DNA of 64,000 bases from Impatiens glandulifera (GCF_907164915.1 NC_061868.1:19339819-19403818), one strand, 5' to 3'. Counted from the stretch's first letter, positions 22,020-33,313 are shown. The notes: a model not told the origin generated them from the sequence alone. A program made the numbers and translations.

Positions 22020-23580
22020 ATGGATGAAATGGCCAATTCTGTATTTATTTCTCAAATTGAACCTAAGAAAATTGGTGAATCTATAGTAGATCCAGATTGG
22101 ATCAATGCTATGCAGGAGGAGTTAAACCAATTTGATAGAAATAAAGTGTGGTATCTTACTCCTAGACCAACTAACAAGTCAGTCATAGGAACAAGATGGG
22201 TCTTTAGAAACAAGCTTAGTGAAGATGGCTTAGTCATTAGAAACAAAGCTCGTTTAGTTGCTCAAGGATACAGACAAGAGGAAGGTATTGATTTTGATGA
22301 TTCTTTTGCACCGGTTGCAAGACTAGAGGCAATCAGAATCTTCCTAGCATATGCATCATTTAAGAATTTTAAAGTATTTCAAATGGATGTAAAAAGTGCA
22401 TTCCTAAATGGAAAATTAAGTAAAGAAGTTTATGTTGAACAACCCCCTGATTTTGTAGATAATGTTTTGCCAAATCATGTTTACAAGCTTAACAAAGCAT
22501 TGTATGGTCTAAAACAAACTCCTAGAGCTTGGTATGACACTTTAACCAATTTCTTGTTTGATCATGATTTTGTTGTTGGAACAGTGGATAAAACCCTATT
22601 TAGATTTACTAAAGATTCTCACATACTACTTGTTTAGATATATATTGATGACATTATTTTTGGGTCAACTAACCCCAAACTGTGTGAGAAATTTGCCAAG
22701 CTGATGCAGGATAGGTTTGAAATGAGCATGATGGGAGAACTTACATTCTTCCTTGGGCTTCAGATCCGTCAGCTAGAAAACGGAACTCTTATCAACCAGG
22801 CCAAATACACCAAAGAATTGTTAAAGAAGTTTGGTTTGGAGAACTGTTCTGCAGCAGCTACTCCAATGAGTTCTTTAGTTAAATTGGATAAAAATGAAGG
22901 TGGCCAAAGTGTCGATGTAACAACATATAGAGGACTCATCGGTTCTTTGCTATATGTAACTATTAGCAGGCCAGACATTCAATTTGCTGTTGGTGTGGCA
23001 GATTTCAGGCTGATCCTAAACTCTCTCATTTTACTACTGCTAAACGTATTCTTCAATACTTAAAGGGAACTCAAAATGTGGGACCGTGGTATCCGAAGGA
23101 TTCCAGTTTCAATTTAATTAGTTTCTCAGTTGCAGATTATGCAGGGTGCAAAATTGATAGAAAAAGCACAAGTGGAACTTGCCAGTTCTGTGGAGATCGT
23201 CTAATCACATGGTTCAGCAAGAAGCAGATGTCGGTCGCCACGTCTACAGCAGAAGCAGAGTATCTTGCAGTTGGTAATTGTTGCTCTCAAGTTTTGTGGA
23301 TTCAACAACAGCTTAGAGACTATGGAATTGAGGCTGATGAATCTCCAATTTTCTGCGACAACACAAGTGCTATTACAATCTCTTACAACCGAGTTCTGCA
23401 TTCTCAGACAAAGCACATTGAAATCAGGCATCATTTCATCCGAGAACACGTCAATTAGAAGCAAATTCGTCTTGAATATGTTCTTACAGATCAACAAACT
23501 ACAGACATTTTCACGAAACCTATACCGTAAGCTAAGTTTTCTCATTTTAGAAACATGCTAGGTCTTGTTGATCTTGATTG
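22020..23580 (+). pseudogene. E5 reverse transcriptase and RNase H
   Basis: RT blocks: [57 protein letters not shown], and the catalytic YIDD (in IYIDDIIFGST, 22645-22670). A TAG at 22635 sits a few codons before YIDD, where the family has Gln. A frameshift near 23000 separates RT from RNase H (VADYAGC, TAEAEYLA, CDNTSAI). A TAG at 23456 is at the same codon as in E4. It ends at FRNMLGLVDLD near 23580. Confidence 0.9.
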
Positions 23581-24327
23581 ACGTAATTACGTGCATAAAT
23601 TAAGGGGGAACTTATTATTCAAAACGCAACTAAACAGATATGAAAGACGGAGGTCTCAACCTGTCTTAAGGATTCAGAGTTTGAGAAACTTAGACGAACA
23701 TCTACCTTAGCAGTTTCATCTTTATATGAAATCATTGTCTTGGTTATTTTAACCTTCTTGGTTAGACGGATGCGTCTAATAGACGGATACGTCTAATAAA
23801 CGTTAGACGTTTTTATGTCATGAGCAAGAGGATGCTAACGTCTAACCAAACACATGTGTCTCACGTGATGTTATTGCATAATTAGACGTACACCTCTAAT
23901 AGACTGATTTTCAAAAGGAAGTTGAAAATGTGAAAAGGAGAATAAACGTCTAACTATTGGTGCAATTAGACTCTTCATCTTCCGGCTATTCGGACAACTG
24001 TCCTTTAATAATTTCTGATCAAGTATACTTTCCCGCCGAAAAATAAATCAGTCATTCCTCAAAAGAATTGAAGACACGTGTCTCTCAATATGCAAGGAAT
24101 GACTAATATTTCTGATAAATTTTGCTTGTACACTTAGTATTAAACGTTTTGTTTCATGCTAACATTAAATGCTGTGTTTATTGGGAACAATCATTAGTTT
24201 TCTTCTACATGATTAAAAACCCTAATATTGATAGGATCATTCACTCTAAAAGATAGAAGATCCTTGAAATCAATCTCTCTCTCTCTTTAGAAGTCGAATC
24301 GTTCTAACTCTTGTTCATCAAATCATA
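23581..24327 (+). other. Spacer and putative promoter of E5 accessory gene
   Basis: No reading frame. It contains scattered TTAGACG words (23761-23980), a palindromic G-box GACACGTGTC at 24073-24082, a possible TATA (TATTAAA near 24140) and a CT-rich leader (CTCTCTCTCTCTTTAG near 24275) before the ATG at 24328. Confidence 0.4.
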
Positions 24328-25086
24328 ATGTTGCCTTTCCGACCAAAATCGATTCAAGTGGACTTTCAATCCGTATCCACTTTACATTCTCCAGGAATGA
24401 ATAGGATGTTCGAATCGTTAAAAGCTTCTGGGCTGAGAAGATTCCTCACCCCTCATGAAACCTATCACGAACAGTTAGTTAACGAATTCTTCGAAACCGC
24501 TAGCTTCTTTCAAGACAGTGTTATTGTTGGTGCTGTAATGGGCCAGATGGTCTGTATTTCATAAGAATCTTTTGGTGCATTTTTCCATCTCCCAAAAGAA
24601 GGTATTGATGATTTCTCGACCACTCCTCCTAATCTAATGATTACGATGATAAAAGTATTTTCCGATTCCCCTAAAGTAGACATTCATGGAAAGAAAAACC
24701 TCCTAAAGGTTGAATATGCTCTCTTAAGCGATATCATATCGAAATCCCTTTTATCTAAAGAAACTTCTTACAAGTATTGTACGAAAGTCTTTCAGATAAT
24801 GGTGGCTATCACCAGTGGTGTTCCTTTGAACCGGACAAGCTTCCTTTTCGGGAATCTTGTCAGAATAGTTGTTGCTCGGAAGAAGATTTTCGGATTTGAT
24901 GGTCCTCTCATCTCTCTTCTTTGTTTCCTCCTGAACGAACCCGGTAAGATTTTTCCCCTTCCTTCGAAGATCCTGAACTACCAGAAAGTGGTAGATTACA
25001 TTCAAAGGGTGGAAACGCTTAAGTCGAAGAAAAGGAAAAGAGAAGACTCCAACTCCCCTCTAACTGTAGTCTTAGAGATCTCTTAG
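24328..25086 (+). pseudogene. E5 accessory gene, short form
   Basis: Same family as the E4 accessory genes, between RNase H and the PPT, on the gag-pol strand. Motifs in order: IQVDFQSV, GLRRFLTP, VNEFFETA, a TAA at 24562 (the only break), then FFHLPKEGIDDF, VEYALLSDIISKSL, VPLNRTSFLFGNL and a nuclear-localisation-like tail KSKKRKRED. About 253 codons. The family position NW is N-R here, so Trp is lost. No coiled coil follows, and the 25087-25356 spacer is empty apart from the PPT approach. Function unknown. Confidence 0.78.
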
Positions 25087-25356
25087 GTTGAAGTCTATCC
25101 TTTCCAGAAGTTATGACCAGGAAGAAGAAGAAGAATAGTGATTAAATGTCTTTTTAAAGTTATTTTGAATGTTTTCACGATGCTTTTGGTAAACTTATTT
25201 TGGTTACATTGAACAATGTTTTGAGTGTTTCTTCTGAAAACACTCATATGTGGTTAACTTGGATATTTTTGAATGATTTACTTGCATGCTAATGGTTTTG
25301 TTTATATGATGAATGCATGCTTTGATATATATATGCAGGTTTGTAATTTCTTCATC

Positions 25357-25369
25357 AAAAAGGGGGAAA
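25357..25369 (+). other. E5 polypurine tract
   Basis: AAAAAGGGGGAAA directly before the 3' LTR start (TGTTGGG at 25371), the priming site for plus-strand DNA. Confidence 0.9.
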
Positions 25370-25370
25370 T

Positions 25371-27563
25371 TGTTGGGTCAAATTATTTTGACTAAGTGTT
25401 GAAATAATTTAACCACTGAGATTTTGATGATGAAATAACTTATAAGTTTTGATATAGGTGTATTGAAATAATATTTCATAAGACTTAGATCTAATGAGGG
25501 TCATTAGACCGAATTTGGCTTTCATTGCATAAAATTAGACGTACAGTCTAACTCACCAGAGTTAGACGTGTAGTCTAATAGAGGTAAAATTAGACGAATG
25601 GTCTAATAGATACTCGAAATTAGACGTAAGTCTAATGCATAGAATTAGACGTACAGTCTAACTCATCAGAGTTAGAAGTGTAGTCTAATAAATGTAAAGA
25701 ATTAGACGTAAGTTTAATGAATGCACGGAATTAGACATAAGTTTAATAGAATTAGACGTACAGTCTAACTCATCGGAGTTAGACGTGTAGTCTAATAGAT
25801 GTAAAGAATTAGACGTAAGTCTAATGAATTCATAAAATTAGACGTACAGTCTAACTCATCGAAGTTAGACGTGTAGTCTAAATAGACACGGAATTAAACG
25901 TAAGTCTAATGCGCTTATAATTAGACGGGTAGTCTAATTGATATTCGGAATCAGACGTACAGTCTAACTCAGTGGAGTTAGACGTGTAGTCTAATATATT
26001 TGCAATTAGACGGGTAGTCTAATTTATGCGGAATTAGACGTGAAGCCTAACTTAATGAAGTTAGACATGCAGTCTAATAGAATGTGAAAGTTAGACGTGC
26101 GTCTAACTCCTTCAGACAAGTCTAAGGTAGAACTGGAATTAGACGTGCAGTCTAACTCAGTGGAGTTAGACATGCAGTCTAATGGTTATTGGATAATTAG
26201 ACGTGTAGTCTAATTAGTGAAAGTTAGACGTGCGTCTAACTCCTTCAGACAAGTCTGAGGTATAACCGGAATTAGACATGCAGTCTAACTCAGTAGAGTT
26301 AGACGTACAGTTTAATGGTTATTGGATAATTAGACGTGTAGTCTAATTAGTGAAAGTTAGACATGCATCTAACTCCTTCAGACAAGTCTGAGGTAGAACC
26401 GAAATTAGACGTGCAGTCTAACTCAGTGGAATTAGACGTGCAGTCTAATGGTTATTTGATAATTAGACGTGTAGTCTAATTAGTGAAAGTTAGACGTGTG
26501 TCTAACTCCTTCAGACAAGTCTGAGGTAGAACTGGAATTAGACGTGCAATCTAACTCAGTAGAGTTAGACGTGCAGTCTAATGGTTATTGTAATTAGACG
26601 CGAGTCTAATTCTATTAGACTAGGCGGTCTAATAGACGTTTTTCTATTAGAAGGAGATGACTTATTTCATTACACTGATTTTCAAAATCTGTCTAATTGA
26701 AATACGTCTAATGCTCAGTTTAAGAAGTACGCTTGAATCTAGCATTTCACCTACCCACGTGCTATAGTTGTACCCTACTTCTGCTCCACTTTGTAATGAA
26801 GATTAGTATAACAGCTATATGTATTCAATCAAGGATTGCCACGTAAGAGAATTTTCCTCAAATTACTTGTTTTGCAGGTACATCCCTGATGGAATATTCG
26901 GCGCACTACTAATGATGTATGGCCACGATCCTTGTGCTCAGAACCTGCTGTGTACAATGGAGGCTTTCCAATGGAAGAGTGTCACGTATCATTCTTGAAG
27001 TTTCGACCGTTAGCTCCTGCTCAGTATTTAACCAATCATAAGGACAACGGACGAAGCACCTGTTACTTGGCAATCTTTCTTACTAAAACTACAGAGAATT
27101 CGAGCCTTTGAATATTGTGAAGCTTCTTTCTAATTGTACTGTGTGTAAATCGAGAGAGAGAGCTAAAATAAAAACACCTTTACCTGAGTGATATTCTTCA
27201 TCTTGTAATTGAACAGAAAGTGTTTTATTCAATAGTGAGCTAAGTGTGTGTAAACTGTATTTGATTTTAATCATATTATAGTGAATCCTTCCGGTGGTTG
27301 GAAGAAGGGGTGACGTAGGAGAGTTTCTCTGAACATCCATAAACAAACTGATGTGTTGATCTTTTATGTCATCTTTTCATATTTCATCTTGTGCTTCAAA
27401 CCTAAGTAAACAATTCCGCCTTGAATCCGTTTCAAGTGTATACACAAGTTTGCGTAGAATAGAAAGCGAATTAAATTTTAACAGGATTTCTTTCAAACTG
27501 TTTTTCATAAGTCTTTATACTTAGACAGACCCCAGTCTCTATCGATAAAGTCGATCCTATCAA
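25371..27563 (+). repeat. E5 3' LTR (about 2193 bp)
   Basis: Matches the 5' LTR closely but is about 157 bp longer. The 133-bp higher-order unit occurs four times (26107, 26240, 26373, 26506, exact 133-bp spacing) against three in the 5' LTR. The conserved block is at 27301-27346. It ends CTATCAA beside the TSD. Confidence 0.9.
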
Positions 27564-27879
27564 TTTTCCTGGTTCTTTCATTTCCCTCATGAAGTTGAAT
27601 CACCGTTTCCCCTACTTCCTTTGAGGTTTTGCAATCTTTGACCTTGTAGAAGGTGTTTCTGTCCAAACCGTTGAAGATATGTTTTCTGGCGTGATTGTCA
27701 AGATTGTTTCTCCTCTTATCCTCAGATGTCCAATACTTTCTATCTTTATCAATTATTACCGGTCCTTTAGACAGAATGAGCGACATCTCATCAACCATAG
27801 TGATTAGGTGCAAGTGCATGCATATCTTCCAGTTGGCAAAATCATCCCCTTCTAGCATTGGAGGCTTCTCGAAAGTCAT
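27564..27879 (-). pseudogene. E4 gag, N-terminal part
   Basis: Starts at the ATG ending at 27879 (MTFEKPPMLEGDDFANWKIC). Blocks: NWKICMHLH, WTSEDKRRNNLDN, KTSKEVGETVIQLHEGNE. It is cut by E5 at 27563; the rest is at 17959 and below. One base is missing at the join relative to other copies, so the frame was already damaged when E5 landed. Confidence 0.88.
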
Positions 27880-27918
27880 GCTTGCTTGCTATGGGTTGCT
27901 TGAGTATTGAAATTAACT

Positions 27919-27930
27919 GCTCTAATACCA
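27919..27930 (-). other. E4 primer-binding site
   Basis: The minus strand reads TGGTATTAGAGC, one mismatch from the initiator-Met tRNA complement, 2 bp from the LTR. Confidence 0.85.
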
Positions 27931-27932
27931 AT

Positions 27933-29206
27933 TGTTAGGATCTAGTTCGAGGCTAGCGGACCGAGGTCTAGCCGGTTAGCTTTTTTAACGGTTGGTGTTT
28001 AATCCGGTTAGAGATTAACACCGGGTTTCAATACTACACAAACTGTCACAAAACCTTGAACCGAGTTCAAGTGTGGAGATGGTTTGTTTCAGGTTGAAGC
28101 AACACACACAGGATGAATAAAGATAGAATCTGGATAATATCGGTTTGGATATTAGGAGGTCGGTTTAAGGTATAGTGAATCGGTTAGAACGGTGCAAGTC
28201 GGTTAGTGTGAGTCGGTTAGAACTTAGAGCTGGTAGAAAGTAAAGAACAAGACACAGGTTTTTATGGATGTTCGGAGATAAAACTCCTACGTCACCCCTT
28301 CTTCTTGAAACCACGAGAAGGATATTCACTAAGAAATACACGAACACAATATCCGATAGAGACTTATTTGCTGCTCGATAAACACTCGTACAATTCTCAC
28401 AGAAATTGTAATCTCACTTCAAATGCACACTTAAGCTTTTTAATCTTAGAGAGATAAACACCACATGTAACTTTGATTGTTGGAACTCTTAAATGTTGTC
28501 TCTTGTAACTTATGAAACTCTCAGAAGTGCATTTACTCCTCTTCAGCTCCTTCTTTTATAGGTGAAATGTGTCAACGATCACATTTCTTCAACGGATACC
28601 TTCAGGGTAATCCTTGAATTTGATTGGTTGAGCAGAGGTTCAGTGTTGCAGTACTGGCGGTTTAAGCTTCCAAGGCATAGGTCAAACTAGCTAGGATTGT
28701 CTTTTACTTAGTATAGCAACTATCGGTTGGACAGTTGCCTGCACCTGGAAGGTTGTGCCTCCGACTTATCCCAGAGTGGAAAGATCTCTTCATGTAATCT
28801 TTTGTAGCCTGCAGAGTATCATCAGACTTGTATGGATATGACAATGTTACAGTCTTTTCCTTTGATATCATCCATTGTATATACCCAAAGTGTTTGTTTA
28901 CACCGATTTGTAGCTTGTACTTAGTTTGATAGTTCTGACTTCTTTCTTAAGTAGTCTCTTTATCGGTTTTTCGGTTGGATACTGTATTTCGGTTTGGGAT
29001 GTCTACCAGTTGTTCATAGCTTCAGGTTAACCGGATAGCTTTCCGGTATTGGATACATACTCTGCTTCTTCTAACCGGTCTTGACTTCTTGACCGGTTGG
29101 ATTCTTGACCGGTCAGAGTTTTGACCGTTCCTGGTTCTTAACCGATCCTGCACAGGAAGTTTGTTTTTGTTAAGTTCTTATTTTAACTGGTCTAATTTAT
29201 CTAACA
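27933..29206 (-). repeat. E4 5' LTR (1274 bp)
   Basis: TG...CA ends, partner of 5910-7184. Conserved block at 28261-28303. Its outer end (TGTTAGATAAATTAGAC on the minus strand) abuts the TSD TAGTT and then the interrupted E3 LTR. Confidence 0.9.
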
Positions 29207-29420
29207 TAGTTAGACGTGCAGTTTAATAGACGTAGTTAAACGTGCAGTCAAACAGAGACGTAGTTAGACGTGCAGTCTAACGGATACGTAGTTAGACGTG
29301 CAGTCTAATAGACGTAGTTAGATGTGCAGTCTAACAGACGTAGTTAGACGCGTAGTCTAACAGATGAGAGTTAGACGTGCAGTCTAACTCCTTCAGATTA
29401 GTCTGAAAAGATGTATAGTT
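29207..29420 (+). repeat. E3 5' LTR, second part (truncated)
   Basis: Resumes the 28-bp array broken at 5909 and follows the 3' LTR up to CTCCTTCAGATTAGTCTGAA near 29408. It then departs abruptly into accessory-gene sequence. The rest of the LTR, the PBS and all of gag-pol are deleted at this junction. Confidence 0.75.
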
Positions 29421-29430
29421 AGAACCCGTG

Positions 29431-30357
29431 ATGTCCATGCAAGTTCATACCCAAATAAGTCATATTCAGACCGTTCAAGCAAACTCGCAAGAAATATTAT
29501 CCAAAAAAGGATCTTCACTTAAAGGTACAAAGCTCATGAAGTCCGTGAATGCATTGATGGCAACTCTTCTGAAGAATGTGGCAGAAATTGGATCTAATAT
29601 GGTGAAAATCATGAAGACCTAGAAAGAGGACAAGAAGGAATTCGCTGATCTTCTTAAAACCCACAATGAAATGGAGCAGATACTAAAGAAGAACACGTAC
29701 GAGGTTCATATCGCCAACAAGACATATTCCAAATTTGAAAAGAACTTCTTCAAGCGATAATCTGAGTTGCTTGACTGTGAAAGAACAATCAATGTTGATC
29801 TTCAACGTGAGGTTATGGATGGAATAGGCTTGATTTGACATCAGATGGTTGAGGTTCAAGGCAACATGAGAAGAGCAGATGCTGAAAGATTAGAATATGT
29901 TGATTCCGTTTAAATGAATTTTAAGGCTGAAGAAGACGCTAAGGCTGTTGCTTAGAAAGAAAAGAATCTTATTTGTCAAGGTGAAGGCAATAGAGATAGA
30001 AGATGTGATGGTGTTTAAACTGGCACCAGGTCCAAGCGAAAGTCAACTAGTGATGATAGCGATAGACCAATTAAAAGAGGCGGAGGTCGCAGCGGTGATC
30101 GCGGTGGTAGAAGCACTAGCGGTGATCACGGTGACAGAAGCTCTAGAGGCACTCTTGGTAGCCAAAGTGATGGAGTCGCTCGTGGTGGAAGAAGTGATGG
30201 AACTGGTCATGGTGGCCGTTCTCTTACTCCCTTTCACAATCTGCTAACTGGTCAAAAGATGAGTGGTGAAGAACTCAGATATGAAGGATCTAATTTCACG
30301 ATCGACCCACTCATAGAAAAGGGAAGAACAATAATCTCCTTTCTCCTCCCTTGTTAG
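29431..30357 (+). pseudogene. E3 accessory gene, C-terminal remnant
   Basis: One continuous frame with about six stops and no frameshift. It encodes a charged coiled-coil stretch (LLKTHNEMEQILKKNTYEVH) followed by an arginine-glycine region (KRGGGRSGDRGGRS, then RSSRG and ARGGRSDG, 30070-30230). Position (before the PPT) and composition match the tails of the long accessory proteins in E4 and E10. The N-domain is lost in the deletion. A valine- and alanine-rich open frame over the RGG part is a shadow. Confidence 0.6.
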
Positions 30358-30500
30358 TTTATGAACTCTATTCCTTGAATTCTGTTTCTGAATACTGGTT
30401 ATGGAAAGTGTTTGTGTAAGATGGGTGAACAAGTTTAACTATTTCTTTATATGATGGGTTTTTAATTTGTTATCTATGAAAAGTTTTAACATCATCATCA

Positions 30501-30512
30501 AAAAAGGGGAAA
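30501..30512 (+). other. E3 polypurine tract
   Basis: AAAAAGGGGAAA immediately before the 3' LTR start at 30514. Confidence 0.85.
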
Positions 30513-30513
30513 T

Positions 30514-33313
30514 TGTTGGGTCAAATTATTTTGACTAAGTGTCAAAGTAGTTTGACTATTGAAATTTTGATGATGAATGTATATAAAACTCAATCTATGC
30601 CGTCTAATCATTTTTGGTGCAGGTGTGGTTATGTTAGACTAAGTATTAATGAGGTTCATTAGACTGATTGGTCATTAGATGCATTGAGTTAGACGTGCAG
30701 TCTAATAGACGTAATTAAACGTGCTGTCTAACAGACGTAGTTAGACGTGCAGTCTAACGGATACATAGTGTTAGATAAAATTAGACCGGTTAATAGAACT
30801 TAACACAAACAAACTTCCTATGCAGGAACGGTCAAGCAACAAAACCGGTCAAGCAACTCAATAGGCCAAATAACTCAACTGGTTAAGAAACTCCACCGGT
30901 CAAGTTATCAAACTGACCAAAAACTTGACAGAACAAGAAAGACAAGATCGGTCAAAACAGAAAGCCGGAAACACTAGATAGTCAGTCATTTAGAAGCCAA
31001 GGAATAACCGGAAGTCATCCGGTTAACACACATAACCGACCGACATAAAAAGATACTTCGAGTATCTATTGAGAATGATGCCAAAAGAACAGACTGAACA
31101 TTGCCATATTCATACAAGTCTGAGGAAAGTCTGCAGGCTGCAGAAGACCGTCCTACAAGATCTTTCCACTTCAGGATAAATCAGAAAGGCAATCTTCCAA
31201 GTACAGACAACTGCCCAACCGACAGTTGCTATATTGAGTAAAAGACAAACCTAGCCGGTTTGACCTACATACTGGAAGACAAGACCGCCAGGTCTAAAGA
31301 CTAGACCGCCAGGTCTGAAGACTAGACCGCCAGGTCTGAATCACTGAACCTCTGCTCAACCAATCAGATTCAAGGAAATGAAATGTGACCGTTGGCACAT
31401 TTTACCTATAAAAGAAGGAGCTGAAGAGGAGTAAGCGTGGGATTTTTTAGGATTACAAGTTCTGAATTTTCAATATTGTGCTCTATCTCTAGAAAGCTTA
31501 AAGCGCTTATTTGAAGTGTATTCTACAGTTTCGGTTAAAATTGTACGAGTGTTATCGAGTAGAAAATCAGTCTCGATCGGATTGTGTTTGTATTTCTTAG
31601 TGAATATCCTTCTCGCGGTTTTGAGAGGAAGGGGTGACGTAGGAGTTTATCTCCGAACATCCATAAAAACCTGTCTTGTTATTTACTTTCCGCCTGCTTT
31701 ACTTTATAACCTATCTGCACTAACCTACTAATACCGCTCCAACCGATTGAACATTACCTAAACCAAATTACTAAGTCTCAAAACCGACCCAGCAATTTCC
31801 AAACCTGTCCTATTCATATCCGGTTCTACCTATCTTGTATGTGTGCTGCTTCAACCTGAAACAAACCACTTCCGCACTTGAACTCGGTTCAAAGGTTTGT
31901 GACAGTTTGTGTAGTATTGAAACCCCGGTGTTAATCTCTAACCGGATTAATCACCACCCTTTGAGTGAGACGCGATAACAGGCCAGACCTCGGTCCTCCA
32001 GCCCCGACCTAGATCATAACACGTAGTTAGACGTGCAGTCTAACGGATACGTAGTTAGACGTACAATCTAACGGATACGTAGTTAGACGTGCAGTCTAAC
32101 GGATACGTAGTTAGACGTGCAGTCTAACAGATACTTAGTTAGATGTGTAGTTTAACAGATACGTAGTTAGACGTGTAGTTTAACAGACGTAGTTAGACGT
32201 GCAGTATAACAGATACGTAGTTAGACATGCAGTCTAACGGAGACGTACTTAGATTTGTAGTCTAACAGATACGTAGTTAGACGTGCAGTCTAACAGACGT
32301 AGTTAGACGTGCAGTCTAACTCCTTCAGATTAGTCTGAAGGGATGTGTTATTAGACGTGTCGTCTAATCCCATTAGACGAGGTGGTCTAATGCATCCTGC
32401 TATTAGACGGGGGCGTCTAACTTCATTAGACGAGTTCGTCTAAGTGAAATACGTTTAATGACATGCTTAAGCAGTTGCTTGAAGCTAGCACCCAGCTGCA
32501 CGCTACTCCTGCTCCACTTTCTAGTGAAGATCAGTACCACACTCAGTTGCAACCAATTTATTAATACCACGTAAGCAAATATTCTTCTCACTACTTGTTT
32601 TTGTAGGAATATCCTTAAAGAATATTTGGAGCACTACCAGATTGGTACGGCCACGATCCTAGTGCTCATAGTCTGTTGTGTACTATGGAGGCATTCCAAT
32701 GAAAGCTCGCCACATGTCATTATGGAAGATTTGACCGTCGGTACCTGCTCCTTATTTAAAGATCCTCAAGGACAACGGACGAACTTCCAGAAAAACACAA
32801 CGATTGTTAGAAGATAATTTGTTGAACATTGAGAATCATACGCGAATATTCAAACTGTTATTTTTAGAGAATTGCTTTCTTGTTTACTGTGTGTTTATCA
32901 AGAGAGAGTTAGAATCAAAGCATTGTTTTAACTGAGTGATATTCTTCATCATATTGTAAGTAGAACAGATTTTGTTCTATTCAATAGTGAGCTAATCGTG
33001 CAACTGTATTTGATTCAAAGTAACTTATAGTGAATCCTTTCGGTGGTTGGAAGAAGGGGTGACGTAGGAGAGTTTGCTCCAAACATCCATAAACAATCTG
33101 CTATGTCATTTTCATTCTTTCATCTTCTCATTCTTGGTTCTAAGCTTCAAACCTGAGCAAACGTTTCTGCACTTGAATCGTTCAAGAGTTTGTAAGGGTT
33201 TGTGCAGAATAGAAAGTGATTTAAATACTTAACAGGATTTCTATCAAATCGTTTGTCCCAAGTCATCATCAATAGCCAGACCCCCGTCTCTATTGGTGTT
33301 GTCGATCCTATCA
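30514..33313 (+). repeat. E3 3' LTR, interrupted by E6
   Basis: Starts TGTTGGGTC and ends CCTATCA. Without E6 and its TSD it is about 1542 bp. U3 carries the 28-bp TACGTAGTTAGACGTGCAGTCTAA array (30690-30768 and 32022-32330). The conserved block is at 33051-33094. Confidence 0.88.
30769..32021 (+). mobile_element. E6: solo LTR, family C, plus orientation
   Basis: Starts TGTTAGATAAAATTAGACCGG and ends GATCATAACA; flanks CATAG (30764-30768) and CGTAG (32022-32026) are a TSD with one change. Same family as the E4 LTRs but opposite orientation. It has three copies of a 21-bp unit ACTAGACCGCCAGGTCTGAAG at about 31270-31335 not seen in E4. Conserved block at 31628-31667. No internal sequence, so it is the product of LTR-LTR recombination. 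Confidence 0.88.

Larger units (their letters stand above)
17965..27563 (+). mobile_element. E5: plus-strand copia element (family A) inserted in E4 gag
   Basis: Complete LTR-to-LTR element of about 9.6 kb. TSD TTTTC is perfect at 17960-17964 and 27564-27568, and the E4 gag reads across when E5 is removed. The LTRs start TGTTGGGTC and end CTATCA(A). The TSD implies that one extra A follows CA at 27563. Order: 5' LTR, PBS, shortened gag, protease, integrase, RT-RNase H, accessory gene, PPT, 3' LTR. It is the innermost, hence youngest, insertion in this nest, yet its genes already carry stops. Confidence 0.92.
5910..29206 (-). mobile_element. E4: minus-strand copia element with three accessory genes
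   Basis: It runs from TGTTAGGATC at 5910 to CTAACA at 29206, flanked by a perfect TSD, TAGTT (5905-5909 and 29207-29211). Without the nested E5 it is about 13.7 kb, long for a Ty1/copia element. Order on the minus strand: 5' LTR, PBS, gag, protease, integrase, RT-RNase H, accessory gene 3, accessory gene 2, accessory gene 1, three tandem PPT modules, 3' LTR. The large size and the extra genes after pol recall Sirevirus-type elements, but the accessory proteins are not recognisably the known envelope-like proteins. Confidence 0.9.
5585..33313 (+). mobile_element. E3: plus-strand copia element (family A), with nested insertions
   Basis: It is bounded by TATTGGGTCAAATTATTTTG at 5585 (TG start mutated) and CCTATCA at 33313. 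The flanks ATTTT (5580-5584) and GTTTT (33314-33318) are a TSD with one change. The empty-site paralogue in the E12 LTR has ATTTT. E3 consists of a truncated 5' LTR, a short internal remnant with accessory-gene sequence only, a PPT and a 3' LTR. All of gag-pol, the PBS and about two thirds of the 5' LTR are deleted. It hosts E4 (and through it E5) and E6. Confidence 0.8.

Noticed and set aside
29948..30247. Open frame rich in Val, Ala and Glu on the plus strand
   Set aside because: It is the out-of-frame shadow of the RGG-coding repeat in the E3 accessory remnant.
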